NCBI RefSeq assembly: GCF_009708215.1
Contig: NZ_CP046175.1
Coordinates: forward strand, 1,116,001-1,180,000
Length of the DNA: 64,000 bases
From: Occultella kanbiaonis
GTDB lineage: Bacteria; Actinomycetota; Actinomycetes; Actinomycetales; Beutenbergiaceae
Direction: 5' to 3'
The notes under the pieces are model-generated. The model was not told where the DNA came from. It did not search any database and saw only the letters and a program-made list of their open reading frames with translations. Made by a program: the position numbers and the translations under genes. Shown here piece by piece: positions 1 through 6,852 of this stretch. Within the stretch, counting starts at the first letter, position 1, and every line of letters starts with the position of its first letter.

Positions 1-1
1 C

Positions 2-889
2 GTTTCCCGGCTGATCAAGTCCGCCCGCGAGGACGGCATGGTGCGGATCTCGCTGCGCCCGCCGAGCAGCACCGGGTCCCAGCTGGGGCACCGGCTGTCC
101 GCGACGTTCGGGATCAAGGCGCACGTGGTCTCGGTCCGGGAGAGTGCCTCGGAGGTACACCGGCTCGAGCAGGTGGCGATGGTCGCCGCCGGCCTCATCG
201 CCGAGTGGTTCGGGCCGGACATGGTGCTCGGGGTGGCCTGGGGCACCACGGTCGCGGCGATCTCGCGTCACCTCAAGTCGTCCCCGAGCCCCGGGAGCGT
301 GGTGGTCCAGCTCAACGGCGCCGCGAACACCTATGCCAGCGGCGTCACCTACGCCAGCGACCTGATCGCGGCGATCGCCGCGGCGTTCGACTCCACGATG
401 TACCACTTCCCGGTGCCGGCGTTCTTCGACTTCCCGGAGACCAAACGCATGATGTGGCGCGAGCGCAGCGTGCGGCGGGTGCTCCAGATGCAGCAGCGGG
501 TGGACGTCGCGCTGTTCGGGGTCGGGGCGCTGTCGGCCGAGGTGCCGTCCCACGTGTACTCCTCCGGCTACCTCGACGACGCGGAGATCGCCTCGCTCGC
601 CGCCGACCGCGTGGTCGGCGACGTGTGCACCGTGTTCCTGCGCGAGGACGGCAGCTTCCGCGACATCGACATCAACGCGCGCGCCACGGGCCCGAGCCCG
701 CTCGAGCTGCGGTCGATCAAGCGCCGGGTGTGCGTGGTCGTCGGCGAGGCGAAGGCACATGCGCTGCTCGGCGCCCTGCGGGCCCGGGTGGTCACCGATC
801 TGGTGACCGACGAGACGACAGCACGGCACGTGCTCGGTCTGCTCCGCGGTGCACCGGGCACCGCCGAGGGTGGCAGGCTGGTGCCGTGA
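2..889 (+). CDS. SorC-family sugar-binding transcriptional regulator (5' truncated)
   Basis: The reading frame is open from base 2, before any start codon, and begins with VSRLIKSAREDGMVRI. That is the end of the recognition helix typical of SorC/DeoR-like regulators, so most of the N-terminal helix-turn-helix lies outside the window. The rest matches a SorC effector-binding domain: an NAGB/RpiA-like fold with the run MVLGVAWGTT around residue 75, VVVQLNGAA around residue 100, and a C-terminal region with DINARATGPSPLELRSIKR. Such proteins bind phosphorylated sugars and control sugar-catabolic operons; the ligand cannot be read here. Its stop overlaps the GTG of the next gene, so the two are probably translated together. 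Family confidence is good; the specific target is unknown. Confidence 0.85.
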   Translation, partial: VSRLIKSAREDGMVRISLRPPSSTGSQLGHRLSATFGIKAHVVSVRESASEVHRLEQVAMVAAGLIAEWFGPDMVLGVAWGTTVAAISRHLKSSPSPGSVVVQLNGAANTYASGVTYASDLIAAIAAAFDSTMYHFPVPAFFDFPETKRMMWRERSVRRVLQMQQRVDVALFGVGALSAEVPSHVYSSGYLDDAEIASLAADRVVGDVCTVFLREDGSFRDIDINARATGPSPLELRSIKRRVCVVVGEAKAHALLGALRARVVTDLVTDETTARHVLGLLRGAPGTAEGGRLVP

Positions 890-1461
890 AACCCGACAGC
901 TCCGGCGGTCCCAGCAGCATCGACGATCCGGCTGTGGTCCCGCTGATCCGGCCCGCGCTGCCCCGGGACGTGCCGACGATCCGGACCCTCGTCGAACCGT
1001 ACGCCGAGCGCCGCATCCTGCTCGCAAAGGACCTGGTCGGCTACTACGAAGGGGTCCAGGAGTTCCTGGTCGCTGAGCTCCGCGGGGAGGTGGTCGGCTG
1101 CGGCGCCCTGCATGTGATGTGGGAGGACCTCGCCGAGGTGCGCACCCTGGCGGTGCGCGCGGACACCCGCGGCACCGGCATCGGTCACCTGATGCTCGAG
1201 GCGCTCCTGGCGCGGGCCGCCGACCTCGGCCTGAAGCGGGTCTTCTGCCTGACGTTCGAGGTGGGCTTCTTCACCCGGCACGGGTTCGCCCCGATCGTCG
1301 GCGAGGTGGTCGAGGCGAGCGTCTTCCACGAACTGCTGCTCTCCCGCGACGACGGCATCGCCGAGTTCCTCGACCTCGCCCGGGTGAAGCCCAACACGCT
1401 CGGCAACACCCGCATGCTGAAGGTCCTCGACGTCCCAGGCGGTCCGGCGCCGGTCGGGTAG
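886..1461 (+). CDS. argA: GNAT N-acetyltransferase, probable amino-acid (glutamate) N-acetyltransferase
   Basis: This 191-aa protein has a GNAT fold: the acetyl-CoA loop is in VRADTRGTGIGHLMLEALL (about residues 85-103), followed by LGLKRVFCLTFEVGFFTRHGF, with the FFxRHGF signature of short ArgA-type N-acetylglutamate synthases. That family makes N-acetylglutamate, the first step of arginine synthesis, in actinobacteria that lack the long fused enzyme. The GTG start lies inside the stop of the upstream SorC gene (GTGA overlap), and no better start is visible downstream before the first conserved strand (PLIRPALPRDVPTI). The arginine role is inferred from family resemblance; another amino-acid acetyltransferase is possible. 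Confidence 0.75.
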   Translation: MKPDSSGGPSSIDDPAVVPLIRPALPRDVPTIRTLVEPYAERRILLAKDLVGYYEGVQEFLVAELRGEVVGCGALHVMWEDLAEVRTLAVRADTRGTGIGHLMLEALLARAADLGLKRVFCLTFEVGFFTRHGFAPIVGEVVEASVFHELLLSRDDGIAEFLDLARVKPNTLGNTRMLKVLDVPGGPAPVG

Positions 1462-1550
1462 CAGGGTCGCCTCGGGCGGCGGTACGTCGCCGCGAGGGCC
1501 CGACGGCGGAGGCCGGGTCGGTCCGGATGGTCGCCCGGAGCGCGGGCGGC

Positions 1551-2102
1551 TCAGGCGCGAAGCATCGGCGCGAGCAGCACCTTGACCCGCACGATCGCGA
1601 TGACGACCGCGACCTGGATCGTGAGCACGGCGCCCACCACGGCGCCGAGCAGGCCGGCCGGGGCGGCGATCGCCCAGACGGCGACCCCGACGATCGCCGC
1701 CACCACGACGACTCGGAGCAGCAGCGCGAGCCGCCTGGCGGTGCGCTCGACGGTCCGGGCCGGCAGGTGTCGGCGCGCAGCGTCGGCCGAGTCGGTGCTG
1801 CCTGGCTCGCCGACCCCGCGCAGGATCGCGGCCAGGCCGATCCCGGCCAGCACGGCACCGGTGATCGCGAGCAGCTGGCCGACCGCCAGCAGTGTGAACC
1901 CGGCGACCATCGGCAGGTCCCGGCCCTGCGGCCCGGCCATGCTGAGTGCGCCTGCGCCGATGAAGCCGAGGACCACCGCCACGGCGCACATCGCGAGCAG
2001 CGTCCGGGTGTGGGCCTGCACACCGCGCGCGATCACCACGTCGGCCGGGGCGTCGTCGGCCGGGGCGCCCGGCTCCGGGGACTGCGGGGGTGGCGTGGTC
2101 AC
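1551..2102 (-). CDS. Small integral membrane protein, unknown function
   Basis: A 183-aa protein not recognised as a named family. Residues 1-25 are proline- and alanine-rich and cytoplasmic-looking. Four hydrophobic segments follow, at roughly 36-58, 64-92, 123-147 and 150-175, separated by a charged loop with several arginines (about residues 98-122). The GTG start is supported by a TACGCT -10-like box ending 8 nt upstream, with no Shine-Dalgarno sequence. It stands alone between convergent argA and the mutY 3' end. Coding is supported by codon-position GC bias and membrane topology; function is open. Confidence 0.6.
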   Translation of the reverse strand: MTTPPPQSPEPGAPADDAPADVVIARGVQAHTRTLLAMCAVAVVLGFIGAGALSMAGPQGRDLPMVAGFTLLAVGQLLAITGAVLAGIGLAAILRGVGEPGSTDSADAARRHLPARTVERTARRLALLLRVVVVAAIVGVAVWAIAAPAGLLGAVVGAVLTIQVAVVIAIVRVKVLLAPMLRA

Positions 2103-2234
2103 GGCAACCGAGCGTACCGGCCACGCCGCACACGACCCGGCGACGGTCCTGCCGAACAGAGGAGGTGGACCGTGCAGGAGTGCGCGGCCTGCCCGGGCGC
2201 GCGGCAGCGCGCGGCCTAGCCTGGTGAGGAGCCC

Positions 2235-3236
2235 TCAGGTGAGCGGCAGCAGGTAGCCGCGCACAACGCCGTCGGGCGCGGTATCGGCGGCGATCAGACC
2301 GTCGGCGAGCAGGCCCGCCAGAGCGCGCTCGAACTGCGGGCCCGGCTCCCAGACCGCGGCCAGCTCGGCAGTCGTGAGCGGACCGGGCGCGGCCCGCAGC
2401 GCTGCCAGGAACCGGCCCCTGGCCTGACGGTCCGTGCCGTGCCAGGCCTGCGTCCGGCGCTTGGCGGCGTGTGCGTCCGCGGGTGCGCCGGCGCGGCGCC
2501 AGGCGCACCCGGTCCGAACCGGGCAGGCCGAGCAGGACGGGGACCGGGCCGTGCAGACCAGCGCGCCGAGCTCCATCAGCGCCGCGTTCCAGCGGGCGGA
2601 GTCCTCGTCGCCGTCGGGCAGCAGGTCCAGCGCGCGCTCGGACTCGACGGCCAGCAGCGCCGGGGGCGGCAGCGCCTGGCCACCGATCAGGCGGGCCAGG
2701 ACGCGTCGCACGTTCGTGTCCAGGACGACGGCGCGGCGCCGGTACGCGAAGGCCGTCACCGCGGCCGCCGTGTAGGTGCCGACGCCGGGTAGGGCGAGCA
2801 GGTCCGCCATCGCGGTCGGCACCCGGCCGTCGTGCTCGCGGGCGATCGTGGCCGCGGCCTCCCGCAGCCGCAGTGCCCGGCGCGGGTACCCGAGCCGGTC
2901 CCAGGCCCGCAGCACGTCCGCCGGGCTGGCGGCGGCCAGGTCTGTCGGGGTCGGCCACCGCGCCATCCAGTCCCGCCACCTCGGCTCCACCCGGACCACC
3001 GGCGTCTGCTGCAGCATGATCTCGCTGACCAGCACGCCCCAGGCCCCGGCGGCCGGATCACGCCAGGGCAGGTCGCGAGCGTTGGCGGCGAACCAGTCGA
3101 GCAGCGCCACGTGCAGATCGTGGGCGGACCCGGCGGACCCGGCGGACCCGGCGGACCCGGCGGACCCGGAGCCGACGCGGCCGCCTCCTGCGGCGCCGTG
3201 AGCGGCGACGACGCGGCGGTCCACGGGTGTGGTCAT
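2235..3236 (-). CDS. mutY: A/G-specific adenine glycosylase MutY
   Basis: MutY removes adenine mispaired with 8-oxoguanine in base-excision repair. The 333-aa protein has the helix-hairpin-helix glycosylase core with SEIMLQQTPVVRV (catalytic Glu72), LPGVGTYTAAAV (HhH, from residue 149) and VLDTNVRRV (catalytic Asp173). The [4Fe-4S] cysteines follow at 228, 235, 238 and 244 (C-x6-C-x2-C-x5-C). The C-terminal part is short, so the MutT-like recognition domain is reduced, as in other actinobacterial MutY. The start was set at ATG 3236 rather than 51 nt upstream because a TAGGCT -10 box lies 7 nt before it (leaderless). The N-terminus contains a GSA-repeat linker encoded by five 9-bp tandem repeats. 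Confidence 0.93.
   Translation of the reverse strand: MTTPVDRRVVAAHGAAGGGRVGSGSAGSAGSAGSAGSAHDLHVALLDWFAANARDLPWRDPAAGAWGVLVSEIMLQQTPVVRVEPRWRDWMARWPTPTDLAAASPADVLRAWDRLGYPRRALRLREAAATIAREHDGRVPTAMADLLALPGVGTYTAAAVTAFAYRRRAVVLDTNVRRVLARLIGGQALPPPALLAVESERALDLLPDGDEDSARWNAALMELGALVCTARSPSCSACPVRTGCAWRRAGAPADAHAAKRRTQAWHGTDRQARGRFLAALRAAPGPLTTAELAAVWEPGPQFERALAGLLADGLIAADTAPDGVVRGYLLPLT
3124..3168 (+). repeat. 9-bp tandem repeat x5 inside mutY
   Basis: The unit gcggacccg is repeated five times without error. On the minus strand it encodes the GSAGSAGSAGSA run at about residues 23-37 of MutY, before the catalytic core. The period is a multiple of three, so changes in copy number would stay in frame. 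Confidence 0.95.
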
Positions 3237-3243
3237 GGCGCCA

Positions 3244-3249
3244 AGCCTA
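3244..3249 (-). promoter_or_regulatory. Leaderless -10 box for mutY
   Basis: TAGGCT on the minus strand ends 7 nt before the mutY ATG at 3236. No -35 box or Shine-Dalgarno sequence is evident. The placement predicts transcription starting at or next to the start codon. Confidence 0.5.
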
Positions 3250-3383
3250 AGTGGGGTAGACCTCGGCGGGGTCGCTCCGGGCTGCAACGGTCCGAACCGC
3301 GGCGTGGACCGGGCACGCTTGCGGCCGGAGAGGCGCTCGGTCGGCTGGAACGTGCTCGGTCGGCAGTGCGTTCGTGCGCGGCC

Positions 3384-4223
3384 TCAGCCGCGGCGTCGCC
3401 CGGAACCGCCGCGCCGCCCGCCTGTGGACCCGCGCGCCCGGCCACCCTTCCCGCCCCGGCCCCCGGCGCGCGAACCGTCACGGCCGCGCCCGCTCTTCCC
3501 GTCGTTCCCGCCCTGGCGGGTCTTTCCGCCCTGACCCCCACCGCGAGGCGCGGCGGACGCGGAGGAGGCACCGCCGTCGGGTTCGGCCTGGCGACCACGG
3601 GAGGAGTTCACTGTGCGGCCGCGCACGATGCCGACCAGATCCTCGACCTGATCCGTGGTGCGTTCGCTGACCCAGGCGAGCTGCACCGGTGCCTCGGGGC
3701 CGCCGTCGAGGCGCCGGTGGGTGACGTCCTTGCGATGGTGCAGCCGAGCCAGGGACTTCGGCACGACGAGTACCCCGATGCCCGCGGCCACCAGTTCCAC
3801 GGCGGCCGCGGTCGTCGCCGGCCGCTCGCGGGCGCCGATCCCGGGCAGGTCCGCTGCGCCGGAGTACAGCACGTCGTCGAGGGGGTGCAGCATCGTCTGG
3901 TCGGCCAGGTCCGCCACGGTGACCGGTTCGTCATCGCCGAGCGCCGCGAACAGGTGGTCGCGGGAGACCATGACCACCGGTTCCTCCATGTAGACCGTGA
4001 TGGTGCTGAAGACGGCGGCGTCCAGGGGCGGGCGCGCCAGTGCAGCGTCCGCGAGACCGGCCACCAGTACGGCGGCGGCGGTCGCCGGCTCGAGCGGGAC
4101 GAGCGTCAACGGGACCCGGTGTCGCTCCTGCCAGATCCGGACCCACTTCGCCGGGGTGACGCCCGGCACGTAGCCGAGGCGGAAGCCGGGGGCCTGCGCG
4201 GAGTCATCGGCGTCGGCCAGCAT
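3384..4223 (-). CDS. LysR substrate-binding-domain protein without HTH, RG-rich tail
   Basis: Residues 12-190 of this 279-aa protein resemble the periplasmic-binding-like effector domain of LysR regulators (FRLGYVPGVTPAKWVRIW, MVSRDHLFAALGDDEPVTVADL, VELVAAGIGVLVVPKSLARL). No helix-turn-helix precedes it: the ATG at 4223 sits 6 nt after a TAGGGT -10 box, so the gene starts at the sensor domain. After residue 205 comes a low-complexity tail of glycine, arginine, lysine and serine (GGRGGKGGRARG-like) of about 75 residues that could bind nucleic acid without sequence specificity. It is divergent from the DUF5997 gene across 36 bp, a pairing I recall from other actinobacteria. Function is unknown; it may bind a small molecule and act with its neighbour. 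Confidence 0.75.
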   Translation of the reverse strand: MLADADDSAQAPGFRLGYVPGVTPAKWVRIWQERHRVPLTLVPLEPATAAAVLVAGLADAALARPPLDAAVFSTITVYMEEPVVMVSRDHLFAALGDDEPVTVADLADQTMLHPLDDVLYSGAADLPGIGARERPATTAAAVELVAAGIGVLVVPKSLARLHHRKDVTHRRLDGGPEAPVQLAWVSERTTDQVEDLVGIVRGRTVNSSRGRQAEPDGGASSASAAPRGGGQGGKTRQGGNDGKSGRGRDGSRAGGRGGKGGRARGSTGGRRGGSGRRRG

Positions 4224-4226
4224 CCG

Positions 4227-4253
4227 CTCACCCTAACGGTGAGGACCTACGCT
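4227..4253. promoter_or_regulatory. Overlapping divergent leaderless promoters with CTCACC/GGTGAG palindrome
   Basis: Only 36 bp separate the two start codons. The minus-strand -10 box TAGGGT (4235-4230) ends 6 nt before ATG 4223, and the plus-strand box TACGCT (4248-4253) ends 6 nt before ATG 4260. The palindrome CTCACC-N5-GGTGAG (4227-4243) overlaps the minus-strand box and is a candidate operator controlling both genes. Confidence 0.55.
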
Positions 4254-4259
4254 GGGCCC

Positions 4260-4637
4260 ATGAGCACGAAGGATTCCTCCCAGACCATGAAGTCGACCAC
4301 CGCGGCGAAGCGGCTCGGCATCTACCTTCCGGCGGCGCCGGAGGAGTTCCAGGCCGCCACCCCGACCCGCGCCGAGCTGGAGGAGCTGGAGCGCAACCCC
4401 CCGGAATGGCTCGTGGAGTTGCGACGCAACGGCCCGCACCCGCGCCCCGTGGTGGCCGGCCGTCTTGCGATCTCGATCAGTGGCCTCGCCCGCGGCGGGG
4501 TGACCGAGGCACTCACGACCGAACAGATCCAGGCACTGCGCGATGACCCGCCCGCGTGGCTCGTGACCGAGCGGGCCGTCCACGCCAAGGTCCGGGCCGA
4601 GGAGGAGCGGCTCGCGGCCGAGCGCACCGCGGACTGA
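4260..4637 (+). CDS. DUF5997 family protein
   Basis: A 125-aa soluble protein beginning MSTKDSSQTMKSTTAAKRLGI and continuing YLPAAPEEFQ, the conserved opening of the DUF5997 family found in actinobacteria next to a LysR-substrate-domain gene. The middle carries the pairs NPPEWLVELRRNGPHPRPVVA and DDPPAWLVTERAVHAKVRAE, a visible internal duplication of an E/DxPPxWLVxxR motif at about residues 42-50 and 101-109. The start is fixed by a TACGCT -10 box 6 nt upstream (leaderless). No catalytic motif is evident. The function is not known; a DNA- or protein-binding role together with the divergent gene is only a guess. Confidence 0.85.
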   Translation: MSTKDSSQTMKSTTAAKRLGIYLPAAPEEFQAATPTRAELEELERNPPEWLVELRRNGPHPRPVVAGRLAISISGLARGGVTEALTTEQIQALRDDPPAWLVTERAVHAKVRAEEERLAAERTAD

Positions 4638-4693
4638 GGCGAGAAGCGCGTCACACCTCGGAGAGCCTCGCCGGAGTTCGCCGTTCCCGGCGT

Positions 4694-4699
4694 TAACGT
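4694..4699 (+). promoter_or_regulatory. Leaderless -10 box TAACGT
   Basis: TAACGT ends exactly 6 nt before the GTG at 4706. No Shine-Dalgarno sequence is present, so the transcript is predicted to begin at the start codon. Confidence 0.5.
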
Positions 4700-4705
4700 C
4701 GGGTC

Positions 4706-5662
4706 GTGACCAGCCAGACGCGCGGTAAGAGCTCGAGGCAGCGGTCGACCCCGGCCGCCGGCGCCACGGGCGCGGGCCGGCCTTCGGCCTCGGGCTCCGC
4801 GTCGGCGAAGGCCGGTACCGGCTCGCGGGCCACGGCGACTGCGACCGCCCGGGCCCCTGCCGGGACGAGCGCGCGCGGCACGACGACGCGGAGCAGCGCG
4901 GGCACTGCGAAGCGCACCAGCGGCACTGCGAAGCGCACCGCCGGCACCGCGAAGGGCGCCGCTGCCCCGCGGGCGGGCGGGTCCGGGGCGAAAGGACGGT
5001 CAGGGGCCGGCGGCTCCGAGCGCGGTGGCCCGAACGGGCCGACGCGTGGCACCTATCTGCGCCGCCGGGTGGTCGTCCTGCTGATCGCGGCGGCCGTGAT
5101 CGCGGCCATCGCGTTCGGGGTGACCCGGTTCCTGCTGCCCGCGCTCTCCGCCGAGGACCCACCGACCACGGCCGGGACCTCCGCCGAGGGGGCCGAGCCC
5201 ACCCCGGCGGACGGCGCCACCGACGCGGCCACCGGGACCCCGGACGAGGACGCTCTGTCCAACCCGGTCAGCTGTGTGCCGGCGGCAGTCGGGCTGACCC
5301 TGACCCCCGCGGCCGCGAGCACGGCGGCAGGGTCCGGACTGGGCGTGGCCGTCGAGATCGTCAATGCCGGCCAGGTCGCGTGCCTGTTGGACGTCGGCGC
5401 CGGTGCGCTGACGCTCGAGGTCTACTCCGGCGAGGACCGGGTCTGGTCCACCCAGGACTGCCCGGCCGTCGCGGCCGAGGTGCCGGTGCTGCTGGACACG
5501 GGCGCGGTCCAGTCGGCCTCGTTCACCTGGCCCGGCACCCGCAGCGCGGCCGGCTGCCCGGGCGGGCAGCCCGTGGCCGGCGCCGGGACGTACCGGCTCG
5601 TACTGGGGCTCACCACCGACGGTGGTCCGGTCACGACCGAGCAGGCCTTCACCGTCTCCTGA
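4706..5662 (+). CDS. Membrane-anchored extracytoplasmic protein with low-complexity basic N-terminus
   Basis: A 318-aa protein, not recognised. Residues 1-110 are Ala/Thr/Ser/Arg/Lys-rich low complexity (repeats such as GTAKRTSGTAKRTAGTAKG), which would lie in the cytoplasm. One membrane helix follows at about 117-139 (VVVLLIAAAVIAAIAFGV). Next comes a Thr/Pro/Ala/acidic linker and an extracytoplasmic beta-rich domain (about 190-318) with four cysteines (SCVP, ACLL, DCPA, GCPG) that could form two disulfides, resembling DUF4232-like domains. It is convergent with disA, with a strong hairpin between them. Confidence 0.7.
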   Translation: MTSQTRGKSSRQRSTPAAGATGAGRPSASGSASAKAGTGSRATATATARAPAGTSARGTTTRSSAGTAKRTSGTAKRTAGTAKGAAAPRAGGSGAKGRSGAGGSERGGPNGPTRGTYLRRRVVVLLIAAAVIAAIAFGVTRFLLPALSAEDPPTTAGTSAEGAEPTPADGATDAATGTPDEDALSNPVSCVPAAVGLTLTPAAASTAAGSGLGVAVEIVNAGQVACLLDVGAGALTLEVYSGEDRVWSTQDCPAVAAEVPVLLDTGAVQSASFTWPGTRSAAGCPGGQPVAGAGTYRLVLGLTTDGGPVTTEQAFTVS

Positions 5663-5684
5663 GCCGAACCGCACTCGGCTGTGC

Positions 5685-5708
5685 GCGCGCGCCGGACCGG
5701 GCGCGCGC
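5685..5708. terminator. Bidirectional hairpin between convergent genes
   Basis: The arms GCGCGCGCC (5685-5693) and GGCGCGCGC (5700-5708) are perfect complements around a 6-nt loop. They sit 22 nt after the upstream stop and 10 nt after the end of disA on the other strand. There is no T-run, as is common in high-GC actinobacteria. Confidence 0.65.
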
Positions 5709-5717
5709 CGTCGGGGG

Positions 5718-6797
5718 TCAGACGAAGCGCTCGAGCAACGAGGACTCCGCCTGCCGGGACAGGCCCTCGCGTACGGCCCGGGCGCGCTGGGTGCCGACGC
5801 CGTCGACCACCTCGAGGTCGTCGATCGTGGCAGAGAGCATCCGCTGCAGGGAGCCGAAGTGCTCCACCAGGGACGTCACCACGGACATCGGCAGGCGCGG
5901 GACCTTGGTCAGCATCCGGAAGCCCCGAGGGGCGATCGCCGAGTCCAGCGACTCGCCCTGGCGGCCGCCCACGCCAAGCACCCGGGAGATTTGGGTGAGG
6001 TCGATCAGCTGGGTCGAGTCCAGCTCCGCGAGTGAGCCGAGCACGTCGTCGAGGGTGCGGGCGCTGCGCACGTCCAGGTAGTCCCGGACCACCAGCTCCA
6101 GGTCCGGCCCGATGCCACCGATGAGCTCGTCGAACTGGAGCGCCAGCAGGCGCCCGTTCGTGCCGAGCTCCACGACGTAGTCGGAGATCTCGGCCGAGAT
6201 CCGGCGCACCATCTCCAGGCGCTGCACCACGGCCGCGACGTCCCGGACGGTGACGAGGTCCTCGATCTCGAGGGCGGAGAGGGTGCCGGACACCTCGTCA
6301 AGGCGGGACTTGTACCGCTCGAGGGTGGCCAGTGCCTGGTTCGCGCGGGACAGGATCACGTCCGAGTCCTCGAGCACATACCGGTGCGCCCCGACGTAGA
6401 GCGCCACGATCCGCATCGACTGGCTCACCGAGATCACCGGGTAACCGGTCTGCTTCGCCGCTCGTTCCGCGGTGCGGTGCCGGGTACCGGACTCCGTGGT
6501 CTCGATCGTGGAGTCCGGCAGCAGCTGCACCGCGGCCCGCACGATCCGGTTGCGGCTGTGGTCGACGACGATGGCGCCGTCCATCTTGGCCAGCTCCCGC
6601 AGCCGGGTGGAGGAGAAGTCGACGTCGAGCTCGAATCCGCCGGAGCAGATCTCCTCGACCACCGTGTTGTACCCGAGCACGATCAGGGCGCCGGTGCGCC
6701 CCCGCAGGATCCGCTCCAGGCCGTCCCGCAACTCGGTCCCCGGCGCGACGGCGCGCAGGGTCTCCCGGAAGAGTTCGGGCAACGCCACGTCAGCCAC
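5718..6797 (-). CDS. disA: Diadenylate cyclase / DNA integrity scanning protein DisA
   Basis: DisA condenses two ATP into cyclic di-AMP and slides on DNA, stopping synthesis at recombination junctions. The 359-aa protein has the DAC-domain motifs DGA (residues 73-75, in KMDGAIVVDH) and RHR (106-108, in SGTRHRTAERAAKQTG), a coiled linker, and a C-terminal HhH DNA-binding region (LTKVPRLPMSVVTSLVEHFGSL, VVDGVGTQRARAVREGL). Length matches the family (about 357). The start was placed at GTG 6797 (MADVALPELF...), in frame within a longer open frame whose upstream part overlaps radA and has no family similarity. It lies 55 bp downstream of radA in the same direction, the usual actinobacterial radA-disA order; RadA is known to inhibit DisA. 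Confidence 0.96.
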   Translation of the reverse strand: MADVALPELFRETLRAVAPGTELRDGLERILRGRTGALIVLGYNTVVEEICSGGFELDVDFSSTRLRELAKMDGAIVVDHSRNRIVRAAVQLLPDSTIETTESGTRHRTAERAAKQTGYPVISVSQSMRIVALYVGAHRYVLEDSDVILSRANQALATLERYKSRLDEVSGTLSALEIEDLVTVRDVAAVVQRLEMVRRISAEISDYVVELGTNGRLLALQFDELIGGIGPDLELVVRDYLDVRSARTLDDVLGSLAELDSTQLIDLTQISRVLGVGGRQGESLDSAIAPRGFRMLTKVPRLPMSVVTSLVEHFGSLQRMLSATIDDLEVVDGVGTQRARAVREGLSRQAESSLLERFV

Positions 6798-6852
6798 TGA
6801 GGTCCCCCAAGGAGGTTCGAGAGTTTCGCTGCCGACGCAGCTCGGCCCAACT

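Noticed and set aside
568-2979. 803-codon minus-strand frame over several genes
   Set aside because: It spans argA and two other genes on both strands; no family similarity, and the real genes explain the region.
3124-3168. Sequencing error or frameshift in mutY because of the repeat
   Set aside because: The 9-bp period keeps frame and the downstream catalytic domain is intact.
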